Origin: Laceyella tengchongensis
GTDB lineage: Bacteria > Bacillota > Bacilli > Thermoactinomycetales > Thermoactinomycetaceae
NCBI RefSeq assembly: GCF_900182735.1
Contig: NZ_FXTU01000009.1
Location: forward strand, 1 to 64,000
Length of the DNA: 64,000 bases
Direction of reading: 5' to 3'
Shown here piece by piece: positions 8,766-18,491 of this stretch. The notes under the pieces were generated by a model, which ran no database searches, had not been told where the DNA came from, and saw only the letters and a list, made by a program, of their open reading frames with translations. Each line of letters begins with the position of its first letter. Positions within the stretch are counted from its first letter, which is position 1. The position numbers and the translations under genes were made by a program.

Positions 8766-9390
8766 TCATCTGTTCAATCTCCTCGACCACTTCTGCAAAG
8801 GATCGGCCCGTTATCTCATCCTTGATCTGCACCTCTTCTTTTAACGTCACACGGGTGCCGTCTGAAAGCTCCACAGCGGACTGGTTGTTTTTGCCGATCA
8901 TGAGCTTTGCCGCTCCCTGCCCATCCCGTGCAATCAAGAATGGTTGAAAAGCCGGTAGGTAAGTTCCGTCAGTATCGCGCTGGGACAAAAACAATACCAT
9001 CGATTCGCCAGTCTTGGGTGCGATGTACTTCGGCCTTTTCAGCGCCACCTCCACTTTTTCCCCATCCACGCTCAATGTTTCGACATGGCGATAAGGCACG
9101 CGCACATGAATGTTATCCGGCGCATCTCCCTTCAATGTATCCCGTACCGCAAAAGAAAATACTTTGGTCTCCATAGAAGAACCAGTCGATGGCTGCTCCA
9201 CCTCGCCTTGATGCACCGCCACCACGATCAGGGCAGCATCCTGAGTCATCTGTTTCAGAGTTTGCGCCACAATCGGTTCCGCCATGATGGTGATTCCTCT
9301 CTTCGAGGGGCGCGATGCTTCATTCCCCCACCACAGCAACAGCCCGACAGCGCAAATGCCTACACTCCAAAACAAAACCGCTTTTTTCAC
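8743..9390 (-). CDS. Membrane-anchored hypothetical protein
   Basis: The protein starts with a basic residue pair and a single hydrophobic segment (KKAVLFWSVGICAVGLLLWW), then continues as a soluble, beta-rich extracytoplasmic domain of about 190 residues. That domain contains a stretch typical of secreted proteins that report on cost or valence (VFSFAVRDTLKGDAPDNIHV). I do not recognise a family. The start is GTG at 9390, chosen because GGGAGGGG precedes it; the open frame continues upstream to 9483 without a better start. It is convergent with the small acidic gene. Confidence 0.7.
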   Translation of the reverse strand: MKKAVLFWSVGICAVGLLLWWGNEASRPSKRGITIMAEPIVAQTLKQMTQDAALIVVAVHQGEVEQPSTGSSMETKVFSFAVRDTLKGDAPDNIHVRVPYRHVETLSVDGEKVEVALKRPKYIAPKTGESMVLFLSQRDTDGTYLPAFQPFLIARDGQGAAKLMIGKNNQSAVELSDGTRVTLKEEVQIKDEITGRSFAEVVEEIEQMTKKQPGS

Positions 9391-9443
9391 GGTGATCCCC
9401 TCCCGCTCGGCCGAACGTGCGGCCCGTTTCATCAAACCAAGCC

Positions 9444-10118
9444 CTATCCTTCGCTCTTCGGTTGAATAAAAGACACCCCGCATTCCCGTTGCAATTCTTC
9501 CAAAAACCGTTCCATAAACGCATGGCGCTCCTCAGCCAACTTCCTTCCCGCTTCTGTATTCATCCGGTCTTTCAACAGCAGGAGTTTCTCATAAAAATGA
9601 TTGACCGACGTGCTTTGAGCCTGTTTGTATTCCGCAAACGAGGCATGGAGTGTCGGCTGGATCACCGGATCATATAGGGGTTGTCCCTTGTACCCCCCAT
9701 AAGCGAAGGCGCGGGCGATCCCAATAGCCCCGATCGCATCTAGCCGATCCGCGTCTTGGACAACCATGCCCTCTTTCGTTTTCATCGCCGTTTGAACATG
9801 AGCACCTTTAAACGAGAGATCGGCAATGATCTGCGAAACGTGCCTTACCACTTCCTCATTCACACCCAATCCAGCCAGCCATTCTTCAGCCATACGGGGC
9901 CCCACTGTTTCATCTCCGCCGTGAAACTTATGGTCAGCAATATCATGCAACAGTGCCGCCAACTGAACCACCAACATGTCCGCCTGTTCCGCCCTTCCCA
10001 ACTGGATAGCGTTTTTCCACACCCGTTCAATGTGAAACCAATCATGGCTTCCCTCTTGTTGCAGCAGTGTTTCCTTCACATAGTCAACCGTTTTTTCAAT
10101 GATTGCTTCCGACTCCAT
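9444..10118 (-). CDS. HD-domain phosphohydrolase (YedJ-like)
   Basis: This 224-residue protein has the HD superfamily metal ligands: HDWFHIERV near residue 25, LLHDIADHKF near residue 57 and QDADRLDAIGAIG near residue 123. Relatives hydrolyse nucleotides or other phosphate esters; the specific substrate is not known. It stands alone, upstream of the membrane-anchored protein on the same strand, and is divergent from the thrC promoter region, which contains DnaA boxes. Confidence 0.88.
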   Translation of the reverse strand: MESEAIIEKTVDYVKETLLQQEGSHDWFHIERVWKNAIQLGRAEQADMLVVQLAALLHDIADHKFHGGDETVGPRMAEEWLAGLGVNEEVVRHVSQIIADLSFKGAHVQTAMKTKEGMVVQDADRLDAIGAIGIARAFAYGGYKGQPLYDPVIQPTLHASFAEYKQAQSTSVNHFYEKLLLLKDRMNTEAGRKLAEERHAFMERFLEELQRECGVSFIQPKSEG

Positions 10119-10495
10119 GTCCCCTGCCTCCCAGCCGAAGGTTTTGATCCTGAAAGAATTAATTCATACACAAACAACATAACTTTATCCCCAGCTCAAT
10201 CAACATATCCACATACTTATCCACATTATCCACAATATATTGTGCCCAGTTTACACCCTAATGTGGAATCACTCACTAAACCATCCCTATTTTCCCAGTA
10301 AAAAGCCTAATTCTGCCTTTTCGTTCACTACGTCTTATTCCATTTCTATTTCGCATACTTCCAATCACCAACAGATGTTTATCCCTTTCCTCATATGACT
10401 CCTTTTAACTGACCTAGGTTGCACCTCTTCCTCGCTTATTTGCGTCATGTCCCCAAACGCAACAACAACACAACAAATCTTTATCAAAAAACATC
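10119..10495. other. Intergenic region between HD protein and thrC
   Basis: About 380 bp without a credible gene. It is AT-rich and holds the DnaA-box cluster at 10185-10234, and it borders the thr promoter. I see no riboswitch fold or T-box specifier in it, although thr genes in Bacillota are sometimes T-box controlled. Confidence 0.6.
10185..10234 (+). promoter_or_regulatory. Cluster of four DnaA boxes
   Basis: Two perfect TTATCCACA boxes are directly adjacent (10217-10225, 10226-10234). They are preceded by ATATCCACA at 10205 and TTATCCCCA at 10185, all in the same orientation within 50 bp. Such density is not expected by chance and fits the DnaA-box clusters known in Bacillus outside oriC. 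There is no DnaA-trio or clear unwinding element next to it. Confidence 0.75.
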
Positions 10496-10524
10496 TTGAA
10501 GAAGTATTCCAGCAAAGGTAAAAT
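10496..10524 (+). promoter_or_regulatory. thrC-thrB promoter
   Basis: TTGAAG (10496-10501), a 17-bp spacer and TAAAAT (10519-10524) form a good SigA-type promoter about 90 bp before the thrC start codon. Confidence 0.7.
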
Positions 10525-10616
10525 GTTCGCAATGAATGAACATATGTATTTTTGAGGAGAACATTGTCACATCGCCCATGTCAACCAGACCACAATCTAA
10601 AAAGGGGATCGATGCA

Positions 10617-11684
10617 ATGAGACAAGGAATCTTGGAAAAATACCGTCCGTTTTTGCCAATCACAGAGCAGACGCCCGCTTTGACTTTATATGAAGGGGAA
10701 ACCCCGCTTTATCACGCGGCCCGACTCTCCCAGGAGCTCGGTGTTCAACTGTACCTCAAATTTGAAGGGGCCAACCCCACCGGTTCGTTTAAAGACCGCG
10801 GCATGGTTCTAGCCATCGCCAAGGCCAAGGAAGCGGGGAGCCAGGCAGTCATGTGCGCCTCTACCGGCAACACATCCGCTTCGGCCGCCGCCTACGCCGC
10901 CAAATTGGGGCTTGACTGTTACGTTGTGGTTCCCCATCGACATATCGCCCTGGGAAAACTCTCCCAGGCAGTTATGTACGGAGCCAAAGTGTTGGCGATG
11001 GAGGGGAATTTTGATCAGGCGTTGGCGCTGGTACGCGAAATTACTGATGAATATCCCATCACCTTGGTGAATTCCATCAACCCTTATCGAATCGAAGGGC
11101 AAAAAACAGCCGCGTTTGAAGTGTGCGACCAACTGGGACAAGCCCCGGACATCTTGGCCATCCCGGTTGGCAACGCCGGCAACATTACCGCATACTGGAA
11201 AGGCTTTAGCGAATACGCCCAAGCGCATCGCATCCAACATCTGCCTTGTATGTGGGGCTTCGAAGCCGAAGGTTCAGCTGCGATCGTGCGCGGAGAGCCG
11301 ATTGAAGAGCCAGAAACCATCGCTACCGCCATCCGCATCGGCAATCCCGCCAGCTGGCAAACAGCCGTGGCCGCCGCGACAGAGTCCAAAGGCTTGATCG
11401 ACAGTGTGACAGATGAGGAGATCTTGTCCGCCTACCGCATGATCGCCCGCATGGAAGGAGTTTTTTGCGAACCGGCTTCCGCCGCCTCCGTTGCCGGGGT
11501 GATCAAACAGCACCGTCAAGGTCGCTTGCCCGCCGGTTCTACCGTTGTGTGCGTCTTGACCGGAAATGGCTTAAAAGATCCTACCACCGCCTTGGAATCA
11601 CTCGATGTCAAACCGGAAGTCATCCCCTGTAGCAAAGAAGCGATTCTTCAGCATGTCGTCACGGAGAGGGGTCTTACGCGATGA
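10617..11684 (+). CDS. thrC: Threonine synthase
   Basis: This PLP enzyme converts O-phosphohomoserine to threonine. The PLP lysine lies in GANPTGSFKDRGM (around residues 53-65), followed by the substrate/phosphate loop STGNTSASAAAYA and the glycine-rich GNAGNITAYWKGF. The start at 10617 is preferred because AAAGGGG precedes it; an ATG at 10536 would add 27 residues not seen in the family. It overlaps thrB by 4 bp, giving translational coupling. The homoserine dehydrogenase gene that often precedes thrC is absent here. Confidence 0.95.
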   Translation: MRQGILEKYRPFLPITEQTPALTLYEGETPLYHAARLSQELGVQLYLKFEGANPTGSFKDRGMVLAIAKAKEAGSQAVMCASTGNTSASAAAYAAKLGLDCYVVVPHRHIALGKLSQAVMYGAKVLAMEGNFDQALALVREITDEYPITLVNSINPYRIEGQKTAAFEVCDQLGQAPDILAIPVGNAGNITAYWKGFSEYAQAHRIQHLPCMWGFEAEGSAAIVRGEPIEEPETIATAIRIGNPASWQTAVAAATESKGLIDSVTDEEILSAYRMIARMEGVFCEPASAASVAGVIKQHRQGRLPAGSTVVCVLTGNGLKDPTTALESLDVKPEVIPCSKEAILQHVVTERGLTR

Positions 11685-12601
11685 TGTCGTTTGCCCCTTT
11701 TGAAGTATCTGTTCCTTGTAGCACCGCTAATCTAGGCCCCGGGTTCGACTCAGTCGGGTTGGCGTTTAATCGTTATCTGCGTTTGCGTTTTTCGCCTGCC
11801 ACCCACTTACACATTCGTGTCGTCTCCGGAGCAGGAAAGGATATTCCCCTGGATGAGAACAACCTGATCATCAACGTGATGAAACAGGCATTTGCGGAAG
11901 CCCAGGCAACACTTCCCCCCTTCACATTGGAGATCGAAAATGAAATCCCTTTGGCACGGGGGCTCGGCAGTAGCGCGGCAGCCATCGTCGGCGCATACCT
12001 GGCCGCCAACCGGATGTTAGGTGAAAAGTGGTCCAAACAGGAGTTGTTACAACGCGCCACCCGATGGGAAGGGCATCCCGACAATGTGGGAGCCTCCCTT
12101 TACGGTGGAATGGTGGTCGGCACCTGGGACGAAGAACAGGCTCACATCCTCCCTTGCCCTCCCCCTGAGTTGCCGTTTTTAGCCGTCATCCCGCAACAAA
12201 TGCTCTTCACCGAACAGGCTCGCCGTGTGTTGCCTAAGTCCTATTCCAAAGAAGATGCCATCCTGTCAAGTAGCCGGGCCAATCTACTGGTGGCCGCCTT
12301 GTTGCAAAAACGGTGGGAATTCCTTTCCGTAGCCATGGATGATCTGTTTCATCAGCCTTATCGGCTTCCGCTCGTGCCTGGATTGCAAGAAGCGATTGCA
12401 GAAGCACGGCATCACGGGGCGTATGGCGTGGCCTTGAGCGGTGCCGGGCCAACACTCTTGGCCGCCTGCGAAAACGTCCAACAAGCAGCATCCTACTTCC
12501 GGCGCTTATATGAAAAACTGGGCATTGCAATCGACCTCGTCGAACTGTCCCCGTGCCTTGCCGGTGCCCAGGCTCGGCAACTTGATCAGGCACCTTTTTA
12601 A
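11681..12601 (+). CDS. thrB: Homoserine kinase
   Basis: This GHMP-family kinase phosphorylates homoserine and supplies the substrate for ThrC. Family motifs are visible: PCSTANLGPGFDSVGLA near the N-terminus, the ATP loop LARGLGSSAAAIVGA around residue 90, and the C-terminal GAYGVALSGAGPTLLA. At 306 residues it has normal length. The start overlaps the thrC stop (ATGA), and a second ATG follows directly. A terminator follows 60 bp downstream. Confidence 0.96.
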   Translation: MMSFAPFEVSVPCSTANLGPGFDSVGLAFNRYLRLRFSPATHLHIRVVSGAGKDIPLDENNLIINVMKQAFAEAQATLPPFTLEIENEIPLARGLGSSAAAIVGAYLAANRMLGEKWSKQELLQRATRWEGHPDNVGASLYGGMVVGTWDEEQAHILPCPPPELPFLAVIPQQMLFTEQARRVLPKSYSKEDAILSSSRANLLVAALLQKRWEFLSVAMDDLFHQPYRLPLVPGLQEAIAEARHHGAYGVALSGAGPTLLAACENVQQAASYFRRLYEKLGIAIDLVELSPCLAGAQARQLDQAPF

Positions 12602-12658
12602 CCACATAGCGGCGTTGCCGACCAAAAAGGCCTCACTACAACATATCTGCATCATGAT

Positions 12659-12688
12659 GCCACGGATATTTAAAATCCGTGGCTTTTT
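12659..12688 (+). terminator. Terminator of the thrCB operon
   Basis: GCCACGGAT, an A/T loop and ATCCGTGGC are followed by TTTTT, directly downstream of thrB. Confidence 0.9.
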
Positions 12689-13374
12689 CAGCATCTAGCT
12701 TTAATAAGGAAAAATACACCCTTTAAGAAATGAACTTCCATCACTTCAACAAAACACCTGGATAAAATATACTATTATATAATGAAATTTATTTTTAATC
12801 ACACATCAATCTTCTGCTGAATACCCACCCCGTGATGAACTCACCACCTGAAAGCAACCCATCTGAACCCTTCCTCTAAAAACCATATAGATTAAGAATG
12901 ATTCCCACTTTAGATCACTCACGATGGGTTCGTCTTCAACTTCATCTCCCCATTATGATAACAAAACTGCCTACTTAAAATATTAAGGTTATATTATTTG
13001 ATAAAACAACAAAATAATATGTATATTTGTATGATTGTCATTTGATGTTGTATTGCACTTATTAACCCTGAAAAACGAGCAAATGAGGATGAAAGAGACC
13101 GAAAATAACACATTACTACCTTAATTAGGTAAATTAAATAGGGAATATCCATCCATATTTTGGTCGGTAGAAATTGAGACAACACCCGGTTTCATCCCCT
13201 AAGTGGCAAGGGATAGATAGGGCAACGCGCCATGCGTGAGGGACAAATGGACCTTTCAGATGTAGCAGAAACATGATCTCCACGACCGATTGCTCAACGG
13301 TAAGCCGATTGGGCCACTTACCCAGTTGAGCAAAAAACATTAAACGCGATTGATCGCTTGTTAGCCATAAAATA
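12689..13374. other. AT-rich intergenic region, no supported gene
   Basis: About 690 bp between two terminators. Short open frames exist on the minus strand (for example 13134-13340), but none has a start signal or a recognisable motif. I see no RNA fold I can name. It could hold a decayed gene. Confidence 0.5.
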
Positions 13375-13400
13375 AAGCTCCCTGGGTCATCAGGGAGCTT
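13375..13400 (-). terminator. Terminator of the clostripain-like peptidase gene
   Basis: A 10-bp stem AAGCTCCCTG/CAGGGAGCTT is followed on the minus strand by TTATTTTA, 16 bp past the peptidase stop codon. Confidence 0.85.
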
Positions 13401-13415
13401 ATCTCAATCGCTCAT

Positions 13416-15278
13416 TTATTTGATTGGCGTCAGATCAGACAAAACCGATTGTTGCGTGTAATCAGTAAGATAAAACCCGTAGGCGTATTTCCCTTTGGCC
13501 AACGGCTTGGTCTCCACCTGCAAACCTTGCGGTACAACAAATGTTTTGCCTGCCACCATTTTGGTTTGGGATGTCTGCTTATCATATTCTGGATACATGA
13601 GAGTCAACTTGTCTCCTGGTTGGATGGGGGTCAAATTGCGGTCGGCCACGCCTGTTTCCGCATCAATGCCGTGCCATCCGCCCAACACTTCATATGATTG
13701 GCCCGATTGGTTAAACAGAACGATCAGCTCCATATCCTTATCGTTCAATTTGGCGGGAATCGCATAAGTGACATAGTTTCCTTGTTTATTCAACTCTTTC
13801 ATGGGCACATACTCCCCGCCCAGCGTGGGCCAAGCATTTGCCCAGCGGCCACGGATGGTTCCTGATTTCGCATCCAACCCAACATGGTCTCCCTGTATCC
13901 CCAAAAGGCGCACTTTGTCTTTTGCACCTGACACCGCTTGGCTCAGCACACCCCGCACATCAACAATTGAAGTGGCTTGCTCTTGGTTCACTTTTACTTC
14001 CACTGTGGACCCATACCCGGCCGGAGCAACCTCTTTCTTAGCCCGCGGGGTGGCGTTGTTGAATTTAATGCCACTTTTCTTTTTCAACAAGTGGTTGATG
14101 TAAGAGCCTAAGAACGTCTCATAAGTGGGATTGATATCGTATCTGTCATAAATATTCAGATTGCGTTTAAAATTTTTCTTGTCTTTGGCCGGAAAATAGA
14201 TGGAAATGCCTTGGGCTTTGGCATTGCCTGGACTATTGAGGTTATGCTTCACCGCATTCTTGATGGCCTTGGCCACTGCAGCCGATTGTTTCGGATACCG
14301 TGCCGACAAATTGGCCGCCAGATCGGCTAGGTCGGCCATATCAGAACTGCCCTCTCCTCCCATATCCCCATAGTCCTCTGTAATGTAACGTTGCTTTGCG
14401 ATCCATTTCACTTGCTCCACTTTCCCTACATCTGCGCTCATCGCTTTTACCAAGTCTCTGAACACAGTGACCACCGGGTTTAGCTTGGCCAAATCCACCA
14501 CTGACAAAGTGATATCTTCCGCCGTCTCTTCTGCTTGCGACTGCTTTTTAAAGCCATCCAAGATCACTTTCCCCAATCGGTCCCCAGTGATGGCGCCATT
14601 TTTCGCAATGGCATTTACAATGGGAGTATAGTTCCAACCGTGGCCCGGTTCCAACTCTTCAGAAGCAACCAAATATTTTCCATACGGTTGCAGCAATTGG
14701 CCGATTTCCAAACTGGCCATCAGGCAGGCATCAAATCCGATCAGGTCGAATTGGACGTTTGTTTTTTTGCGGGCGGTCTCAAATGCCTGTCGCAATTCGT
14801 TCAGCCTCAGCGCGTTGTAATTGTGCAATTCATCCGCGCCATATCCCTGCACCGCTCCTGAACCGTGGTTCCAGAAAACGATGGCGTACTTTTTGGATGG
14901 ATAATTATTTACGGTCCATGTGATAAAATCGCTCAATGTGCTCGATTTCCCCATGTCCCGATTCTCCAATTTCTTTAAAAGCTTAAGTTTCCCTTTATTG
15001 ACTAGCCAGCGTTGATTGTATTTATTGCTGATCCCCTTTTCGCTCCATTGGTTGGAACCTCCGGTTTCTACGATCACGTTGGTTTTTTGCGTCGATCCAA
15101 CTTTCATCATTTCCCGCAGATCTTTGCTCGCAAAACCGCTGCCACTTTCCAAGTCAGACCCCACCATGTACACCATCAGAGTGTAGTCATCCTTTCCCGC
15201 CGCATCCACTTGTTGCGGCACGGGCGATAACGCGGTTGAAATCAAGATCAAGCTCAACGCCCAGCCTATAAACCGCAC
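13416..15278 (-). CDS. Secreted clostripain-type (C11) cysteine peptidase
   Basis: This 620-residue protein has a signal peptide (residues 1-27, AAG cleavage region). Its N-terminal domain starts YTLMVYMVGSDLESGSG, the C11 signature, and carries the catalytic His in FWNHGSGAVQG (about residue 140) and Cys in LIGFDACLMASLE (about residue 185). The C-terminal 200 residues are a beta-rich accessory region. C11 enzymes cleave after Arg or Lys and often mature autocatalytically. The start is a GTG with GGGAGGG upstream. It is divergent from an OmpR-type two-component system that could control it. Confidence 0.9.
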   Translation of the reverse strand: MRFIGWALSLILISTALSPVPQQVDAAGKDDYTLMVYMVGSDLESGSGFASKDLREMMKVGSTQKTNVIVETGGSNQWSEKGISNKYNQRWLVNKGKLKLLKKLENRDMGKSSTLSDFITWTVNNYPSKKYAIVFWNHGSGAVQGYGADELHNYNALRLNELRQAFETARKKTNVQFDLIGFDACLMASLEIGQLLQPYGKYLVASEELEPGHGWNYTPIVNAIAKNGAITGDRLGKVILDGFKKQSQAEETAEDITLSVVDLAKLNPVVTVFRDLVKAMSADVGKVEQVKWIAKQRYITEDYGDMGGEGSSDMADLADLAANLSARYPKQSAAVAKAIKNAVKHNLNSPGNAKAQGISIYFPAKDKKNFKRNLNIYDRYDINPTYETFLGSYINHLLKKKSGIKFNNATPRAKKEVAPAGYGSTVEVKVNQEQATSIVDVRGVLSQAVSGAKDKVRLLGIQGDHVGLDAKSGTIRGRWANAWPTLGGEYVPMKELNKQGNYVTYAIPAKLNDKDMELIVLFNQSGQSYEVLGGWHGIDAETGVADRNLTPIQPGDKLTLMYPEYDKQTSQTKMVAGKTFVVPQGLQVETKPLAKGKYAYGFYLTDYTQQSVLSDLTPIK

Positions 15279-15543
15279 TAGGCTTCCCTCCCATATCTAT
15301 CTAAATGCGGGCTGTTTGCCCTCCTTGCGTTACCAACCCATTGTATTCATTACTTATTACAAAACTTTTTCTAATGATTATAGAAACTGTTTCATAAAAA
15401 GGGAAACATACCATTAATGATTGAATATCCGATTCTGCTCCGGTACCATGAGGAAAGAAACAACCTTCAATGACTCGGCAATCCCCTTTGTCCAATTTTC
15501 TGAAATTAATTGACCAATCACGGTTTACAGGAGGTGGAAACAA

Positions 15544-16248
15544 ATGGCGACCATATTGATTGTGGAAGACGAAAGCGATTTGTCCCATCTGATCGCCCGG
15601 CATTTGCATCTGGATATGCATGACACCCTCATTGCCTCCGATGGTCAAGCGGGAATGGAATTGTGGCAGAAGAAACAACCTGATTTAGTGATTTTGGATT
15701 GGAACCTTCCTGATATGGAAGGAGTGGAGCTCTGCCGGAAAATGCGTGAGTCTTCGGTCGTTCCCGTGATCATGCTCACAGCGCGAGGGCATGAGATGGA
15801 GCGAATTTGGGGGCTTGATGTCGGAGCGGATGATTATATGACAAAACCATTTAGCATGGGGGAATTGCGGGCGAGGGTGCGGTCTTTGTTGCGGCGGATG
15901 GCCATGATGCACCAACCGGGAACCTCTCCCATCCACACACTACAGAAATTGGACTATGGGTTCATCCAACTTGATCCGGAAAAAAGAGAAGTGTCCATCG
16001 ATCAACGTCTGCTTGACCTCACTCCTAAAGAATACGAGCTCCTCTACCTTTTCCTCAAGCATCCGGGACGTGTGTTCAGCCGCAAGTACTTGTTGGAGAA
16101 AGTGTGGGACATTACATATGAGGGATTTGACCGCACCGTCGACACGCACATTTCTCGTTTGCGGAGCAAATTGAAACCTCACTCCGCTTCATTACAGACT
16201 GTATGGGGAACCGGGTATAAATTCGTCGCCGAAAAAACCGATTCTTGA
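15544..16248 (+). CDS. OmpR/PhoB-family response regulator
   Basis: An N-terminal receiver domain carries the acidic pocket EDE near residue 8, the phospho-acceptor aspartate in LVILDWNLPD near residue 52, T in MLTARG and K in DYMTKPFS. It is followed by a winged-helix DNA-binding domain (LTPKEYELLYLFLKHPGRVFSR). GGAGGTGG precedes the ATG. The cognate kinase begins 5-50 bp downstream. Confidence 0.95.
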   Translation: MATILIVEDESDLSHLIARHLHLDMHDTLIASDGQAGMELWQKKQPDLVILDWNLPDMEGVELCRKMRESSVVPVIMLTARGHEMERIWGLDVGADDYMTKPFSMGELRARVRSLLRRMAMMHQPGTSPIHTLQKLDYGFIQLDPEKREVSIDQRLLDLTPKEYELLYLFLKHPGRVFSRKYLLEKVWDITYEGFDRTVDTHISRLRSKLKPHSASLQTVWGTGYKFVAEKTDS

Positions 16249-16295
16249 TCTAAGTGATGACCAGAGACGCAAACAGCCCGAAGGGAGGGAACCCT

Positions 16296-18287
16296 TTGCA
16301 GCCGAGAGGATTTAAAACAGCCACGGTCAGGCGCGCGCTGTCCGAAGCTTTTTGTCCTTTTATTTTGCTATATCTCATTTTAATCATATGGAATATCGAT
16401 ACGCTAAACGAGTTGGCAATTGTCTATGTACTGACGTTCATACCTGAATTATGGATGAGCTTGTGGCCTGCTTACCGCCTGCAGAGCGGGGGCGGAGGGA
16501 TGAACGGCGCGCGGAGATGGTTGAACTTCCTCTTGCCCTACTTGGGGATGGTCATCGTCACCGAATGGATCATGGAACATCTGTTGGCCCGCTCCTCCAT
16601 CTACCGGCAATATTCCGAGTTACTGTACCAACAACAGGAGCCGCTTGAAGATATCCTATTTGTGTTGTTTTTAGCATTTTCCATGTTTCTCACATTTCGT
16701 CTCTTATTCCTATTGCTCAATCGGCTGTGGCAATGGGCTTCCAACCGCTTAGTCAGACAGATGACATTGTCTCACATCTCGTTATTCTTGTTTCTGGTCA
16801 TCCTGTTGATCTGCGTGGTTCTGTTCTACATCCTTTCTTTTTTCATTCCACAAGTGGTCCGCGGCGAGCAAGAAACGGAAAAAATGGCGGTCATGGCAGC
16901 ACCCATGATGAGTTCAACCCGCTTAGTCGCCCAGCTTCCCGAGTGGATCGAACACGTTCCAGAAACCGCTTGGGATCAGGTGATCTTCAAGTACACCACG
17001 TACAAACTGGAACGGCACTGGCGAATTTACGACAGGCAAGGCCGATTATTGGCCTCAAACTGCCACCACAAGCCATCCAAAGAGCCGGCCATTCCGCCTG
17101 TTTCCGATGAAGAAAAGAAATTTGTGAAGCAAATTGTGCGCAAAGGGAAGATGGACAGCATTCCCATCAAAAGCGGAAGCATACATATGACCGGAGCACC
17201 CGTGCGCGGCGATAAAGGAACCGTCGTCGGCGTGGTGTGCCAAATCATTAAGTTTGATGATTTCTTTTATGTGGACACGGTAGTATTGGTCATGTCCCTC
17301 TTTTTATTGCTCTCCATTCCATTGATCCTGCTGACGATCGGCGTCGCTTTTCTGCTTGCGCTGCCCTTCGCCTATCTACGTGCCAAACCGCTTACACTCC
17401 GCATCGGCGAGGTTGCGTTGGCGGCACACGCTTGGTCTACTGGCAAGTTATCGGCCCGGATCAAAGACCAGCAACAAGATGAGTTAGGCGTGTTAAGCCA
17501 GCAACTTAATCAAGTGGCCGCCAGTCTGGAAGAAACAACGAACCATTTGGCAAAAGAAAAACGGCAAGTGGAAAGTCTATTGATGGGGAAACGGGAATTT
17601 GTAGCCGATGTTTCCCATGAATTGCGGAATCCCATTGCAATCCTGCTCGGTTACTTGGAGCTGCTTGATCAGCAACCAGAAGGGAATGAACCGGTGGACA
17701 TCGCCCTGTTAAAACGGGAAACCATCCGCCTAAAACAATTAATCGATGAACTATTTTCTGCTGCGATTCAAGATGACAAACAATCACTGGAATCGACGTT
17801 GGAGATCCAAACATGCGAGATTCCTCCACTGTTAAAGCAATTGCACGCCGGATTCTCCCGCATCGCTTGGCAAAAAAAGAAAATCGCTATGGAATTGGAT
17901 CTGGGACCAAATCTTCCGCCGATCCAAGCCGATGCCAAGATTCTGGAACAAATTCTGCAAAACCTGTTACGCAACGCTTTGCGCCACACCCCAGAAGGGG
18001 CGATGATCATGCTGTCCTGCCAGACAAACGGCTCCGAATTGACAATTGAAGTGATCGATACAGGAAGCGGCATCCCCAAGGAAGATCTCCCTTACATCTT
18101 TGAGCGGTATTACCGGGGGAAATCCGGGCGCCACTCACAAGGGGCCGGACTAGGCCTAGCATTGGTCAAAAACATGGTGGAAGCTATGGGCGGCCACGTG
18201 AAAGCGGAAAGCCGCGTGGGGGAGGGCACCGTGATCCGACTCATCTTTCCGTTGGAACCGGCAAATGACGAGGATTGCAACACGTAA
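16296..18287 (+). CDS. Membrane sensor histidine kinase (HAMP, HisKA, HATPase)
   Basis: Several N-terminal membrane segments are followed by an extracytoplasmic loop of about 150 residues and another transmembrane pair. Then come HAMP, the H-box FVADVSHELRNPIAILLGYLE, and HATPase N, G1 (DTGSGIPKEDL) and G2 (GAGLGLALVKN) boxes. The start is set at TTG 16296 because GGAGGG precedes it at proper spacing; an upstream ATG at 16254 lacks such a site. It partners with the response regulator just upstream. The extended membrane N-terminus (six or so helices) is unusual and may sense the envelope. Confidence 0.9.
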   Translation: MQPRGFKTATVRRALSEAFCPFILLYLILIIWNIDTLNELAIVYVLTFIPELWMSLWPAYRLQSGGGGMNGARRWLNFLLPYLGMVIVTEWIMEHLLARSSIYRQYSELLYQQQEPLEDILFVLFLAFSMFLTFRLLFLLLNRLWQWASNRLVRQMTLSHISLFLFLVILLICVVLFYILSFFIPQVVRGEQETEKMAVMAAPMMSSTRLVAQLPEWIEHVPETAWDQVIFKYTTYKLERHWRIYDRQGRLLASNCHHKPSKEPAIPPVSDEEKKFVKQIVRKGKMDSIPIKSGSIHMTGAPVRGDKGTVVGVVCQIIKFDDFFYVDTVVLVMSLFLLLSIPLILLTIGVAFLLALPFAYLRAKPLTLRIGEVALAAHAWSTGKLSARIKDQQQDELGVLSQQLNQVAASLEETTNHLAKEKRQVESLLMGKREFVADVSHELRNPIAILLGYLELLDQQPEGNEPVDIALLKRETIRLKQLIDELFSAAIQDDKQSLESTLEIQTCEIPPLLKQLHAGFSRIAWQKKKIAMELDLGPNLPPIQADAKILEQILQNLLRNALRHTPEGAMIMLSCQTNGSELTIEVIDTGSGIPKEDLPYIFERYYRGKSGRHSQGAGLGLALVKNMVEAMGGHVKAESRVGEGTVIRLIFPLEPANDEDCNT

Positions 18288-18429
18288 GCTTCCATCCAAT
18301 AAACGGGGGAGTTTCTTGATTTATGCACATTTTTATAAGCTTTTGTATAACATTTGTAACAAGTTTTATATAAAATTCGTTTGTCTAGAACAGATTCACC
18401 CAGACACCTCAGTCAGCCTCTCTTACTGA

Positions 18430-18464
18430 GACCGCATTTTGTAAATGCGGTCTTTCTCTTTTTG
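18430..18464 (+). terminator. Terminator of the two-component operon
   Basis: GACCGCATTT and AAATGCGGTC flank a 3-nt loop and are followed by TTTCTCTTTTTG. Confidence 0.85.
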
Positions 18465-18491
18465 TCCACCCCTCAACTTCCTCCTATGTGA

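Noticed and set aside
10185..10234. Chromosomal origin at the thr locus
   Set aside because: DnaA boxes are present but there is no DnaA-trio run or unwinding element, and no dnaA or dnaN nearby.
13134..13340. Transposase relic in the thrB-peptidase gap
   Set aside because: No catalytic motif or terminal repeats could be seen; left as unexplained AT-rich DNA.
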